Source of the DNA: an uncultured Collinsella sp.
GTDB lineage: Bacteria; Actinomycetota; Coriobacteriia; Coriobacteriales; Coriobacteriaceae
Assembly: GCA_902488525.1 (NCBI GenBank)
Contig: CABTWP010000020.1
Location: 1 to 33,705 of the forward strand
Length of the DNA: 33,705 bases
Direction: 5' to 3'
Positions within the stretch are counted from its first letter, which is position 1; every line of letters begins with the position of its first letter. Below are positions 8,245-16,533 of the stretch, piece by piece. Made by a program: the position numbers and the translations under genes. The notes under the pieces are model-generated. The model saw nothing but the letters and a program-made list of their open reading frames with translations, had not been told where the DNA came from and made no database searches.

Positions 8245-8340
8245 AAATTACCACCAGCCAGTTTACCCCAGGTTAGGGAGAACTGTATGTTTCCCATGAG
8301 GTCTACGTAAATACTTGACCCTCACGGAAGCTGCAAACTC

Positions 8341-10017
8341 TTAGGCGAGCTCAGCGGTACCCAGCTCGGCATGCTTCTGCGGATCGACATAGAGGTGCTT
8401 GATGCGATCGGAGCCGACGATGGTGTGCGTGTAGAACATCACCGGGATGACCGGGCAGTCGGCAGCGACCATTGCGTCGGCCTCCTGCATCTTAGCGACG
8501 CGCTCCTCGTCGTCAACAATAGTACGAGCCTCGTCGACCTTGGCGTCGAACTCGGGGTTGTTGTAACCAGAGCGGTTGTCGCCACCGAGGGAGTCGGAGT
8601 GGAACAGCGGATACAGGAAGTTGTCCATGATCGGGTAGTCGGCAATCCAACCCAGACGACCGAACTGATAGTTAAAGTTCTGATACTGCTCGAGCAGGGC
8701 AGACCACTCAGGGGTATCGGAGACAGCGGTAACGCCAACCTTGGCGAGGTCGCCGATGATGGACTCCATGATCTCCTTGTGACCGCCGTCCTGGTTGTAG
8801 GAAAGGGTCACGCTAATGCCACGATCCCCGTTAGCGCCAGCGGGAGCAACCTTGTCGAGGTACTCGTTAGCCTTGTCGACATCGTAGGCGCAGAACTCCC
8901 ATGCGCCCTCCTTGTAGCCATCGATGCCCGGAGGAACAATGCCGTCGGCAGGGGTACGGGTACCCTTGAAGATGGTCTTGCAGATGGCCTCACGGTTGAT
9001 GGCCAGGGAGATGCCCCTACGCAGGTCGGCGTTGTTGAACGGCTCGGCCGTGGTGTTGCAGGTCAGATAGTACGTGGAAGGCTCGGCGCCGAGCAGCATG
9101 CGCTCGCCGTCACCCATGGTGTAGCCGTCCTTGGACACGCCGCGATCCTTCTTGGCGGCATCGATCTGAGCAACGGGAACGTCGCAGACATCGAGGTTAC
9201 CGGCCTGGAACTCCTTGTAAGCAGTCTCCATGTCCTTGATGACCTGGAAGTGGATGCCATCGATTTTGGCCTTGTCGCCATAGTAATCGTCGAACTTCTT
9301 AAGGTTGATCTCCTGACCATCCTCCCACTTGCCGTCCATCATGAACGGGCCGTTACCGACCGGTGCAAGATAGAAGCTCTTGACATCGGACTCGGCGCAC
9401 TCGGGAACCGGGGCCAGAGCCGGGTGAGAGGCGACGAAGGGGAAGTCGGCGTAAGCGGAAGACAGCTTGACGACGAGGGTCTCATCGTCGGGGCAAGTAA
9501 CACCGCTGAGCTCGGTAGCGTTACCGGCAAGCAGGTCGTCATAGCCCTCGACCATAGAAAGGTGATAGGAGACCTCGGAAGGGCCGTACTCGGTAGCGAT
9601 GGCCGACTTGGTGTTGACCAGACGCTCCCAACCGAGCTTGAAGGACTTGGAGGTAACGTCGTCACCGTTGTGGAACTTGGCCTTCTTGATCTTGAAGGTG
9701 AACTCGGTGGCGTCGTCGTTGGCCTCAAAGGACTCGCAAGCCAGCGGAACGATCTCGCCCTTCTCGGCGTCATAAGAGGTCAGAGCATCAAAGAGCTGGT
9801 ACTCGACCTGAGTGCCCTGGTCCTCCTGGACGTTATAGGGGTCGATGCAGACCGGGTTGTTGATGTAGAAGTTCAGCGTCGAACCGGACTCAGAACCGGA
9901 AGCGTCGCCGCCCTTCTTGCCGCATGCGGCAAGAAAAGCCATGGAGCTCGCAGCAAGGGTACCGCCGACAAAGGCGCGACGACCCATAACGGGCTGGTGG
10001 AACATAGAATCAGCCAT
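8341..10017 (-). CDS. oppA: Oligopeptide-binding lipoprotein, OppA-like (SBP family 5)
   Basis: This 558-residue extracellular solute-binding protein captures peptides for the OppBCDF importer. The start at 10017 follows a strong AAGGAGGATGGC ribosome-binding site; a longer in-frame extension upstream lacks one. The signal has twin arginines (Arg13-Arg14, in GRRAFVGG) and a lipobox LAAC ending at Cys32, so it is probably a Tat-exported lipoprotein. The mature protein is of the family 5 type, with FKIKKAKFHNGDDVTSKSF, the segment NADLRRGISLAINREAIC, and a C-terminal half with YPLFHSDS. It is first in the operon and precedes the hairpin at 8215-8244. Peptide preference cannot be read from the sequence. 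Confidence 0.93.
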   Translation of the reverse strand: MADSMFHQPVMGRRAFVGGTLAASSMAFLAACGKKGGDASGSESGSTLNFYINNPVCIDPYNVQEDQGTQVEYQLFDALTSYDAEKGEIVPLACESFEANDDATEFTFKIKKAKFHNGDDVTSKSFKLGWERLVNTKSAIATEYGPSEVSYHLSMVEGYDDLLAGNATELSGVTCPDDETLVVKLSSAYADFPFVASHPALAPVPECAESDVKSFYLAPVGNGPFMMDGKWEDGQEINLKKFDDYYGDKAKIDGIHFQVIKDMETAYKEFQAGNLDVCDVPVAQIDAAKKDRGVSKDGYTMGDGERMLLGAEPSTYYLTCNTTAEPFNNADLRRGISLAINREAICKTIFKGTRTPADGIVPPGIDGYKEGAWEFCAYDVDKANEYLDKVAPAGANGDRGISVTLSYNQDGGHKEIMESIIGDLAKVGVTAVSDTPEWSALLEQYQNFNYQFGRLGWIADYPIMDNFLYPLFHSDSLGGDNRSGYNNPEFDAKVDEARTIVDDEERVAKMQEADAMVAADCPVIPVMFYTHTIVGSDRIKHLYVDPQKHAELGTAELA

Positions 10018-10113
10018 GCCATCCTCCTTATGAGATAGGACAAAGTAAGTTCGGTCGGGCAACGTCAAGACAGCCCAATCGAACCATTCAAACGCGGTCC
10101 GCCGTTTTGGCTG

Positions 10114-10145
10114 GTTATACAAAGCGGGCCAACGTATTGCAATAC
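10114..10145 (-). promoter_or_regulatory. oppA promoter with a palindrome over the -35
   Basis: The minus strand has -35 TTGCAA (10142-10137), a 17-nt spacer and -10 TATAAC (10119-10114), about 95 nt upstream of the oppA start. The 12-bp perfect palindrome GTATTGCAATAC (10134-10145) covers the -35 and would suit a repressor. The rest of the 238-nt gap to the secG terminator (10146-10255) shows nothing clear. Confidence 0.6.
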
Positions 10146-10255
10146 AGTAGCGCATTTTATGCACGATTTGGGGCTAATTCCGGTTAACGGTCGAGATTTT
10201 CTTTAGTTGGGCGAAGTATATGAGGATATTTTGACTCTGTTACAAATATGTAAAC

Positions 10256-10287
10256 AAAAAGGGTCCCGCACTTGCGGAACCCTTTTC
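10256..10287 (-). terminator. secG terminator
   Basis: On the minus strand AAAAGGGTTCCGCA pairs with TGCGGGACCCTTTTT around a short loop and ends in T5. It lies about 20 nt after the secG stop. Confidence 0.88.
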
Positions 10288-10308
10288 AAGTATTTATGTG
10301 GCTCGAGC

Positions 10309-10563
10309 TTAGTAGCCCACGATGCCCTGCGGGAAGAAGAACATGCACAGAACGACACACACGGCAAATACGACAGCCATGATGACGGTCAGGCGGTCAA
10401 GGTTCTGCTCCATAACGCCTGTGGCTGAGCTGGAGTTATACAGCGAACTGGCAATCATATCCGAAACGCCGGTACCCTTACCGGAATGCATCAGGACGAG
10501 AATCGTCAGCGCCACGGCAGAAACAGCCCAAACGACAAACAGAAGAATCTGGAACGGACCCAT
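10309..10563 (-). CDS. secG: Protein-export subunit SecG
   Basis: This is an 84-residue membrane protein with two hydrophobic segments (about 5-25 and 60-80), joined by a polar loop containing HSGKGTGVSDMI, which is typical of SecG. It assists the SecYE channel. Terminators on both sides (10256-10287 and 10668-10703) indicate a transcript of its own, although the glycolytic genes lie directly upstream. AAGGAGC precedes the ATG. A clear promoter was not found in 10564-10667. Confidence 0.92.
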   Translation of the reverse strand: MGPFQILLFVVWAVSAVALTILVLMHSGKGTGVSDMIASSLYNSSSATGVMEQNLDRLTVIMAVVFAVCVVLCMFFFPQGIVGY

Positions 10564-10667
10564 AGATAAGCTCCTTAATAGAACAATTCAAACTCCAGTA
10601 CTGTACCACAATCCCCCGTTCTCCCCTACCTGCCACTCGGGGACGGGGCGGAAATGGCAGAAATACC

Positions 10668-10703
10668 AAAAAAGGGGATTGTCCGATTGTGGACAACCCC
10701 CTT
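10668..10703 (-). terminator. gpmI terminator
   Basis: GGGGGTTGTCC pairs with GGACAATCCCC around ACAATC on the minus strand, followed by T6. It closes the gapA-pgk-tpiA-gpmI operon 25 nt after the gpmI stop. Confidence 0.9.
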
Positions 10704-10728
10704 GCTAGAAAACGGTATTTGTTTTCTC

Positions 10729-12282
10729 TTAGGCCTCGGTGGCGAGCACGCGGCCCGTCATCTCGGCGGAAGGCTCCAGACCAGCCATGGTGAGCATAGT
10801 CGGAGCGATATCGGAAAGACGACCGTCCTCGATACCGGTGAGCTGTGCCTTCTCATCAACGATGATGAACGGCACGCGGTTGGTGGTGTGCGCCGTAAAC
10901 GGATGCTTGGAACCGTCGGAAGCAACGTCAAACATGTGATCGGCGTTGCCGTGGTCGGCGGTAATCAACGCAAAGCCGCCCTTGGCGAGAATCGCCGGGA
11001 CAACCTTGGACAGGGCATCGTCAACAGCCTCGACGGCCTTAACGGCAGCGTCGAAGACACCGGTGTGACCAACCATGTCGCAGTTCGCGAAGTTCACGAT
11101 ATAGAAATCAGCGCGGTCCTCGTTGATGGCGGCGACAAGCTTCTCGGTAACCTCGGGAGCGCTCATCTCGGGCTGCAGATCGTAGGTAGCGACCTTGGGG
11201 GAAGCGACGAGCACGCGCTCCTCGCCCTCCTTGGGCTCCTCGATGCCGCCGTTGAGGAAGAACGTCACGTGGGCGTACTTCTCGGTCTCGGCAGTGTGCA
11301 GCTGCTTCAGGCCATTGGCGGCGATGACGTCGGCTAGGACGTTCTCCGGGAACGTCTTGGGGAAGGCGACCTCGACGTCAAACGTCGGATCGTACTCGGT
11401 CATCGTCACAAAGTGCGAGAGCTTGATCTGCTCGCGCTCAAAGCCGTCGAACTCCTTGTCCGTGAACACGCGGGTCATCTGACGGGCGCGGTCGGGACGG
11501 AAGTTGAAGAAGATGGCCGCGTCGCCCTCGTGGATGCCCTCATTGTGGGCAGCGAAGGGCTCGACGAACTCGTCGCCGCGCGGATCCTTCTCGTAGTAGG
11601 CCTTGATGCCGGCAACGGGGTCGACATCGGCATCGGACGCATTGACCATGACGTCGTAGGCACGCTGGATGCGCTCCCAACGGTTGTCGCGGTCCATGGC
11701 CCAATAGCGGCCCGAAACGGTGGCGACGCGAGCGTCGCAACCGGTCTCCTCGGAGATCTTAGCCAGGAAGGCGCAGAACTCGCTCATGTAGCCAGCACCG
11801 GACTGCGGGTCGACGTCGCGGCCGTCCATAAAGGCGTGGACACGAACGGTCTTGACGCCATGCTGGGCAGCCATCTTGACCAGAGCCTCGACGTGGTTCA
11901 TATGGGAATGAACACCGCCAGGGCTCATAAGGCCCATAAGGTGAAGGGTCTTGCCGTCAGCCTTGACATCGTCCATAGCCTTGACGAAAACCTCGTTCTT
12001 GGCGATGGAGCCGTCCTTGATGGCATTGTTGATGCGCGAAAGCTCCTGGAACACGATGCGGCCGGCACCGATGTTGAGGTGCCCCACCTCGGAGTTACCC
12101 ATCTGGCCGTCGGGAAGGCCCACGTCCTCGCCCGAAGCACCGAGCGTGGTGTGGGGGTACTTCTCGTACAGGCCATCAAGGAAGGGCGTCTTGGCAGCGG
12201 CGACGGCGTTCTCGCCATCGGCCGGAGCAAGGCCGCAGCCATCCATGATAATCAGGAGTGCAGGAAGATGACGTTGTGCCAT
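10729..12282 (-). CDS. gpmI: 2,3-bisphosphoglycerate-independent phosphoglycerate mutase
   Basis: This 517-residue cytoplasmic enzyme interconverts 3- and 2-phosphoglycerate. It belongs to the alkaline phosphatase superfamily and uses two Mn ions. Visible residues: Asp14 in IIMDGCG, the nucleophile Ser64 in GQMGNSEVGH, the inserted phosphotransferase domain with HAFMDGRDVDP and VSGRYWAMDRDNRW, and C-terminal metal ligands in NCDMVGHTG and TADHGNADHM. The length is normal. It is last in the glycolytic operon, 5 nt after tpiA. Confidence 0.96.
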   Translation of the reverse strand: MAQRHLPALLIIMDGCGLAPADGENAVAAAKTPFLDGLYEKYPHTTLGASGEDVGLPDGQMGNSEVGHLNIGAGRIVFQELSRINNAIKDGSIAKNEVFVKAMDDVKADGKTLHLMGLMSPGGVHSHMNHVEALVKMAAQHGVKTVRVHAFMDGRDVDPQSGAGYMSEFCAFLAKISEETGCDARVATVSGRYWAMDRDNRWERIQRAYDVMVNASDADVDPVAGIKAYYEKDPRGDEFVEPFAAHNEGIHEGDAAIFFNFRPDRARQMTRVFTDKEFDGFEREQIKLSHFVTMTEYDPTFDVEVAFPKTFPENVLADVIAANGLKQLHTAETEKYAHVTFFLNGGIEEPKEGEERVLVASPKVATYDLQPEMSAPEVTEKLVAAINEDRADFYIVNFANCDMVGHTGVFDAAVKAVEAVDDALSKVVPAILAKGGFALITADHGNADHMFDVASDGSKHPFTAHTTNRVPFIIVDEKAQLTGIEDGRLSDIAPTMLTMAGLEPSAEMTGRVLATEA

Positions 12283-12287
12283 ATGTC

Positions 12288-13055
12288 CTACTCGCCTGCC
12301 TTGACGACCATAGAGGCGAAGTCGGCAGCCTTGAGCGAAGCGCCGCCCACGAGGGCGCCGTCAACGTCGGGCTTGGCGACGAGCTCGGCGATGTTGCCGG
12401 GCTTGGCGGAACCGCCGTAGAGAACGCGGATGCCGTCGGCGAGCTCCTCGCCGAACATCTCCTTGAGGGTCTCACGGATAGCGCCGCAGACCTCCTGAGC
12501 GTCCTCGGCGGTAGCGGTCTTGCCGGTGCCGATGGCCCAGATGGGCTCGTAGGCGACGACGACCTGCTTGGGGCAGGTGATCTCAAGGCCAGCAAGGCCA
12601 GCCTTGACCTGGTTCACGACGTGCTCGACATAGGTGCCAGCCTCGCGGACCTCAAGGGACTCGCCGCAGCAGAAGACGGGAACAAGACCGGCGGCAACGA
12701 GAGCCTTAGCCTTCTTGTTCTGGTCCTCGTCGGTCTCGTGGAAGTAGTCGCGACGCTCGGAGTGACCGATGATGCAGTAGGTGCAGCCAGCGGACTTGAG
12801 CATGTCGCAAGAAGACTCACCGGTGAAGGCACCCTTGGCCTCCCAGTACACGTTCTGTGCACCGAGGGCGATGGGGGCAGCCTGAATGCGGTCATGAACC
12901 GTGGTGATGTCGATGGTCGGAGGGCAGACGAGCACCTCGACGCCAGCCGGAACCTCGGGCAGAGCCTGAGCCAGCTCATCGGCGAGCTTGGCGGCCTCGG
13001 CGACATCGTTGTTCATCTTCCAGTTACCAGCGATAAGAAGAGTGCGATTAGGCAT
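12288..13055 (-). CDS. tpiA: Triosephosphate isomerase
   Basis: This 255-residue TIM-barrel enzyme interconverts DHAP and glyceraldehyde-3-phosphate. It has Lys13 in AGNWKMN, His98 in CIIGHSERR, Glu170 in AYEPIWAIGTG and phosphate-loop LYGGSAKPGN. Start ATG 13055 lies inside the end of pgk (8-nt overlap). GGAGGCG within pgk serves as ribosome-binding site, so translation is coupled. A longer in-frame extension into pgk is rejected because the protein from 13055 matches the normal N-terminus. Confidence 0.96.
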   Translation of the reverse strand: MPNRTLLIAGNWKMNNDVAEAAKLADELAQALPEVPAGVEVLVCPPTIDITTVHDRIQAAPIALGAQNVYWEAKGAFTGESSCDMLKSAGCTYCIIGHSERRDYFHETDEDQNKKAKALVAAGLVPVFCCGESLEVREAGTYVEHVVNQVKAGLAGLEITCPKQVVVAYEPIWAIGTGKTATAEDAQEVCGAIRETLKEMFGEELADGIRVLYGGSAKPGNIAELVAKPDVDGALVGGASLKAADFASMVVKAGE

Positions 13056-14238
13056 CGAGAAGCGCCTCCACTCCGGGCAGGGCCTTACCCTCGACGAGCT
13101 CCATGGAAGCGCCACCACCGGTGGAGATCCAGCTCATCTTGTCGGCCAGGTTGAACTTGTTGACAGCTGCGACAGAGTCACCACCGCCGATGATCGAGGT
13201 GCAGTCGGCATCGGCGACAGCCTCGGCGATAGCCTGGGTGCCGTGAGCGAAGTTGTCGAACTCGAAGACGCCCATGGGACCATTCCAGAACACAGTCTTG
13301 GCGCCCTTGACGGCCTCGGCGTAAAGCTCCTCGGTCTTGGGGCCGATGTCCATACCCTCACGATCGTCGGGGATAGCGTCGGAAGCAACAACCTCGGGGA
13401 CAGCGTCCTCGCCAAAGTGATCGGCAACACGGTTGTCGATGGGGAGCAGGATCTTGACACCCTTCTCCTCGGCCTTCTTGAGCATCTCGCCGGCGCGCTC
13501 GACCCAGTCCTCTTCCTTGAGGGACTGACCAACGGACAGGCCCTGAGCCAGGAAGAAGGTGTAGGCCATGCCGCCACCGATGATCAGGGTGTCAGCGGAG
13601 TCGATGAGGTGATCGAGAACGCCGATCTTGGAGGAAACCTTGGAACCGCCGACGATGGCGACGAAGGGGCGCTCGGGCTCGGCGAAGATGCCGGTCAGCG
13701 TGTCGACCTCCTTCTCGAGCAAGAAGCCGGCGACGGCAGGCAGGTAAGCGGCGGGGCCCACGACGGAACCCTGGGCGCGGTGAGCGGTGCCGAAGGCATC
13801 GAGAACGAAGACGTCACCATAGGAAGCGAGCTTCTTGGCGATCTCGGGATCGTTCTTCTTCTCACGCTTGTCAAAACGGACGTTCTCGAGAACGAGGACC
13901 TTACCCGGCTCGACGGCGGCGACAGCCTCAGCAGCCTTCTCGCCGTAGGTGTCAGCGACAAAGGCAACGTCGAGACCAGAGAGCTCAGCGAGCTTCTTGG
14001 CGACGGGCTCGAGGGACAGCTCGGGCTGGAAGCCGGTGCCCTCGGGACGGCCGAGGTGGCTCATGAGGATGACGCGAGCGTTGTGCTCAACGAGGTAGTT
14101 GATGGTGGGCAGGGCAGCCTTGATACGGGTGGTGTCGCCAACGACGCCATCCTTGATAGGCACGTTAAAGTCAACGCGGACGAGAACGCGCTTTCCGTCG
14201 ACATCGATGTCGCGGACGGTCTTCTTGGTAAAGGCCAT
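13048..14238 (-). CDS. pgk: Phosphoglycerate kinase
   Basis: This 396-residue two-domain enzyme transfers phosphate from 1,3-bisphosphoglycerate to ADP. Motifs: RVDFNVP near the N-terminus, HLGRPEG, GGSKVSSKI in the middle, and GGGDSVAAV near the C-terminus. ATG 14238 follows AAAGG; an upstream in-frame extension would run into the leader hairpin and lacks support. It lies downstream of gapA, separated by a strong terminator-like hairpin (14295-14341), and its stop overlaps tpiA. Confidence 0.96.
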   Translation of the reverse strand: MAFTKKTVRDIDVDGKRVLVRVDFNVPIKDGVVGDTTRIKAALPTINYLVEHNARVILMSHLGRPEGTGFQPELSLEPVAKKLAELSGLDVAFVADTYGEKAAEAVAAVEPGKVLVLENVRFDKREKKNDPEIAKKLASYGDVFVLDAFGTAHRAQGSVVGPAAYLPAVAGFLLEKEVDTLTGIFAEPERPFVAIVGGSKVSSKIGVLDHLIDSADTLIIGGGMAYTFFLAQGLSVGQSLKEEDWVERAGEMLKKAEEKGVKILLPIDNRVADHFGEDAVPEVVASDAIPDDREGMDIGPKTEELYAEAVKGAKTVFWNGPMGVFEFDNFAHGTQAIAEAVADADCTSIIGGGDSVAAVNKFNLADKMSWISTGGGASMELVEGKALPGVEALLDA

Positions 14239-14261
14239 GTTTGCTTCTACCTTTCGTACGT

Positions 14262-14284
14262 GTCTGCCTCCCATTACGGCAGAC
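14262..14284 (-). promoter_or_regulatory. Leader hairpin of pgk
   Basis: GTCTGCC and GGCAGAC form a 7-bp stem with a 9-nt loop in the pgk leader, 23 nt before the ATG. With the terminator just upstream it could mark an RNA processing or stability site. The GGGAGGCAG part recurs in the rapZ leader. Confidence 0.45.
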
Positions 14285-14294
14285 GATTTCTTAT

Positions 14295-14341
14295 AAAAAG
14301 GGCGCGACCCTAGGGTGTAAGCCCTATAAGGCCGCGCCCTT
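14295..14341 (-). terminator. Terminator-like hairpin between gapA and pgk
   Basis: The minus strand forms AAGGGCGCG with CGCGCCCTT around an inner ATAGGG/CCCTAG-type stem and ends in T5. Only 56 nt separate it from pgk. It is probably a leaky terminator that keeps gapA mRNA in excess over pgk-tpiA-gpmI. Confidence 0.82.
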
Positions 14342-14378
14342 CTTTAGACGCTCAACGAGCTATTCGCTAAAAGCTAAA

Positions 14379-15404
14379 TTAAGCAACGAACTTCTCGAAG
14401 TACTTGATGGTGCGGACCATCTGAGAGGTGTAGGAGTTCTCGTTGTCGTACCAAGAGGTGACCTGAACGAGGGTCTGGCCGTTGCCGAGGTCAGAGCACA
14501 TGGTCTGAGTGGCGTCGAAGATGGAGCCGTGGGTCTCGCCGACGATGTCGCGGGAGACGATCTGGTCCTCGTTGTAGGCGAAGGTCTCGGGGATGGTCTC
14601 GGCGTAGGCCTTCATGGCAGCGTTGACCTCGTCGACGGTGACCTTCTTGTCAACGACGGCGTAGAGGTTGGTCAGCGAGCCGGTCGGCGTCGGGACGCGC
14701 TGGGCGGCACCGATGAGCTTGCCGTTGAGCTCGGGGAGAACCAGGCCGATGGCCTTGGCAGCGCCCGTGGTGTTCGGGACGATGTTCTCGGAGCAGGCGC
14801 GGGAGCGACGGAAGTTGCCCTTGCGCTGCGGGCCGTCGAGCGGCATCTGGTCGCCGGTGAAGGCGTGGATGGTGGTCATGATGCCGGACACGATGGGAGC
14901 GAAGTCGTTCAGACCCTTGGCCATCGGGGCGAGGCAGTTGGTGGTGCAGGAAGCAGCGGAGATGATGTTGTCCTCAGCGGTCAGCGTCTCATGGTTGACG
15001 TTGTACACGATGGTGGGCAGATCGCTGCCGGCCGGAGCGGAGATGACGACCTTCTTGGCGCCAGCGTTGATGTGGGCCTGAGCCTTAGCCTTGCTGGTGT
15101 AGAAGCCGGTGCACTCGAGAACGACGTCGACGTCAAGGTCGCCCCAAGGCAGGTTGTTAGCGTCGGCCTCCTTGTAGATCTTGATCTCCTTGCCGTCAAC
15201 GGTGATGGAATCCTCGCCAGCAACGACCTCGTGATCGCGAGCGTAGTTGCCCTGCGTGGAGTCGTACTTCAGCAGGTAAGCGAGCATATCGGGAGAGGTG
15301 AGGTCGTTGATAGCGACGATCTCGGAGCCCTCATGACCGAACATCTGACGGAAAGCCAGACGACCGATGCGACCGAAGCCGTTAATAGCAACCTTTACTG
15401 CCAT
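14379..15404 (-). CDS. gapA: Glyceraldehyde-3-phosphate dehydrogenase (NAD type)
   Basis: This 341-residue glycolytic enzyme has the Rossmann motif INGFGRIGR (7-15). Asp34 after the second strand (AINDL) favours NAD over NADP. The active-site Cys153 is in SAASCTTNC and the catalytic His is in TTIHAFTGDQ. ATG 15404 has AAAGGAG 6 nt upstream; an in-frame upstream extension is rejected. It is the first gene of the glycolytic operon. Confidence 0.97.
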   Translation of the reverse strand: MAVKVAINGFGRIGRLAFRQMFGHEGSEIVAINDLTSPDMLAYLLKYDSTQGNYARDHEVVAGEDSITVDGKEIKIYKEADANNLPWGDLDVDVVLECTGFYTSKAKAQAHINAGAKKVVISAPAGSDLPTIVYNVNHETLTAEDNIISAASCTTNCLAPMAKGLNDFAPIVSGIMTTIHAFTGDQMPLDGPQRKGNFRRSRACSENIVPNTTGAAKAIGLVLPELNGKLIGAAQRVPTPTGSLTNLYAVVDKKVTVDEVNAAMKAYAETIPETFAYNEDQIVSRDIVGETHGSIFDATQTMCSDLGNGQTLVQVTSWYDNENSYTSQMVRTIKYFEKFVA

Positions 15405-15476
15405 TGTGTCTCCTTTCGTAAGGCCCCCGCGAGCTACAGCGCCCGCCGTTGAGGCCCACAAACTAACCACTCGCCT

Positions 15477-15505
15477 AATATACCTTTTTTTTGACTTGAA
15501 TTTCA
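15477..15505 (-). promoter_or_regulatory. Probable gapA promoter
   Basis: The minus strand has TATATT as a -10 (15482-15477), preceded by an A8 tract. The -35 at 17-nt spacing is TGAAAT, which is weak. The leader would be about 65 nt. An imperfect inverted repeat (AATTTC-GAG with CTCGTGAAATT) lies over the -35 region. Confidence 0.42.
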
Positions 15506-15538
15506 CGAGAATGCTCGAAATTGAAAATCAAATTTACG

Positions 15539-15552
15539 TTAAAACGTTTTAA
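15539..15552. promoter_or_regulatory. Operator-like palindrome upstream of gapA
   Basis: TTAAAACGTTTTAA is a perfect 14-bp palindrome centred about 75 bp upstream of the presumed gapA start of transcription. The AAACGTTT core with a central CG is typical of LacI-family sites. The ten bases TAAAACGTTT recur upstream of the nan operon (28247-28256). Confidence 0.45.
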
Positions 15553-15597
15553 ATACTAAAATAGCAGCTAAATCCATATATAAGTCGTTACTTCAAA

Positions 15598-16527
15598 CTA
15601 CCTGTTTGCTTCAATGAGCTTTTCAAGCCGTAAAACACGATGGTAGAGGGCTGACTTCGACAAGGGAGGGTCAGCCATCTCCCCCAAATCACGCAGCGAC
15701 AGATCGGGATATCGCTCGCGCAGGTCGCAAAAGACCGCCAAGGCATCCGGAAGCGCATCGCGAAGGCCACACTGCTCGAGCTCATCGATAAGCGCAAGCT
15801 GATGTTGGGCAGCACCGGCGCTTCTGGTCTGGTTGGCGAGCTCGGCATTCACGCGACGGTTCACATCGTTCTTAACCAACTTGACCGCGCGCGCCTCCTC
15901 AATCTCGGCAACGCTGCGCTTGGCACCAATCAGCTTTAATAGATGCTCGATTTCCTCGGCGCTCTTAATGTACACGGCATATGACCCCCGCCGTGCATTA
16001 ACACGAGCATGGACCCCAATCTGCTCCAACAGATCGCAAAGTCCCTTGGCATATTGCTCGCCCTGCACAGCGATCTCCAAATGAAAATCGCCGCGTGGAT
16101 CGGCCACGAAGCCGCCCGCGATGAGCGCGCCGCGGATATAGGCAAGTCTACAGCAAGGACGGGCAACGATATGTCGGGGTACGCCGGCGACAAGTCCTCC
16201 CCTACGGTCGAGGATACCCAGCAGAACCAAGGCCTTATCCAGGTCTGGCTGATCAGGCAAGGTGATGAGGTAGTTTCGAACCTTATGCAAGACAGATTTG
16301 CGGACGGTGAACTCCGTTTTGAGCTTAAGGATACGATGCGTCAGCGTGATCATCGTGCGCGCGACGGCTCCCGTCTCAGTCGCAACCGTCAAACGATACC
16401 GCCCAGAGCCGGCAAGCGAGAGCGTACCACTCACGCGCGTGAGGGCGGCGAGCGTCGACAAGTCGCAGTATTCACATTCGGGTTCGCAGCGCGCAAGCTC
16501 GTCGCGCACCTCAGCGGTAAACGACAT
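15598..16527 (-). CDS. whiA: DNA-binding protein WhiA
   Basis: This 309-residue protein is of the WhiA family, which controls sporulation or division genes in Gram-positive bacteria. The N-terminal part is a degenerate LAGLIDADG homing-endonuclease fold with RLAYIRGALIAGGFVADP. The C-terminal part is a helix-turn-helix with LSLRDLGEMADPPLSKSALYHR. It starts 6 nt after the rapZ stop. The usual middle gene, yvcK, is absent between them. Confidence 0.94.
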   Translation of the reverse strand: MSFTAEVRDELARCEPECEYCDLSTLAALTRVSGTLSLAGSGRYRLTVATETGAVARTMITLTHRILKLKTEFTVRKSVLHKVRNYLITLPDQPDLDKALVLLGILDRRGGLVAGVPRHIVARPCCRLAYIRGALIAGGFVADPRGDFHLEIAVQGEQYAKGLCDLLEQIGVHARVNARRGSYAVYIKSAEEIEHLLKLIGAKRSVAEIEEARAVKLVKNDVNRRVNAELANQTRSAGAAQHQLALIDELEQCGLRDALPDALAVFCDLRERYPDLSLRDLGEMADPPLSKSALYHRVLRLEKLIEANR

Positions 16528-16533
16528 GCAGGC

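Noticed and set aside
10564..10667. secG promoter based on TACAGT
   Set aside because: No acceptable -35 at a normal distance could be placed, so it was not called.
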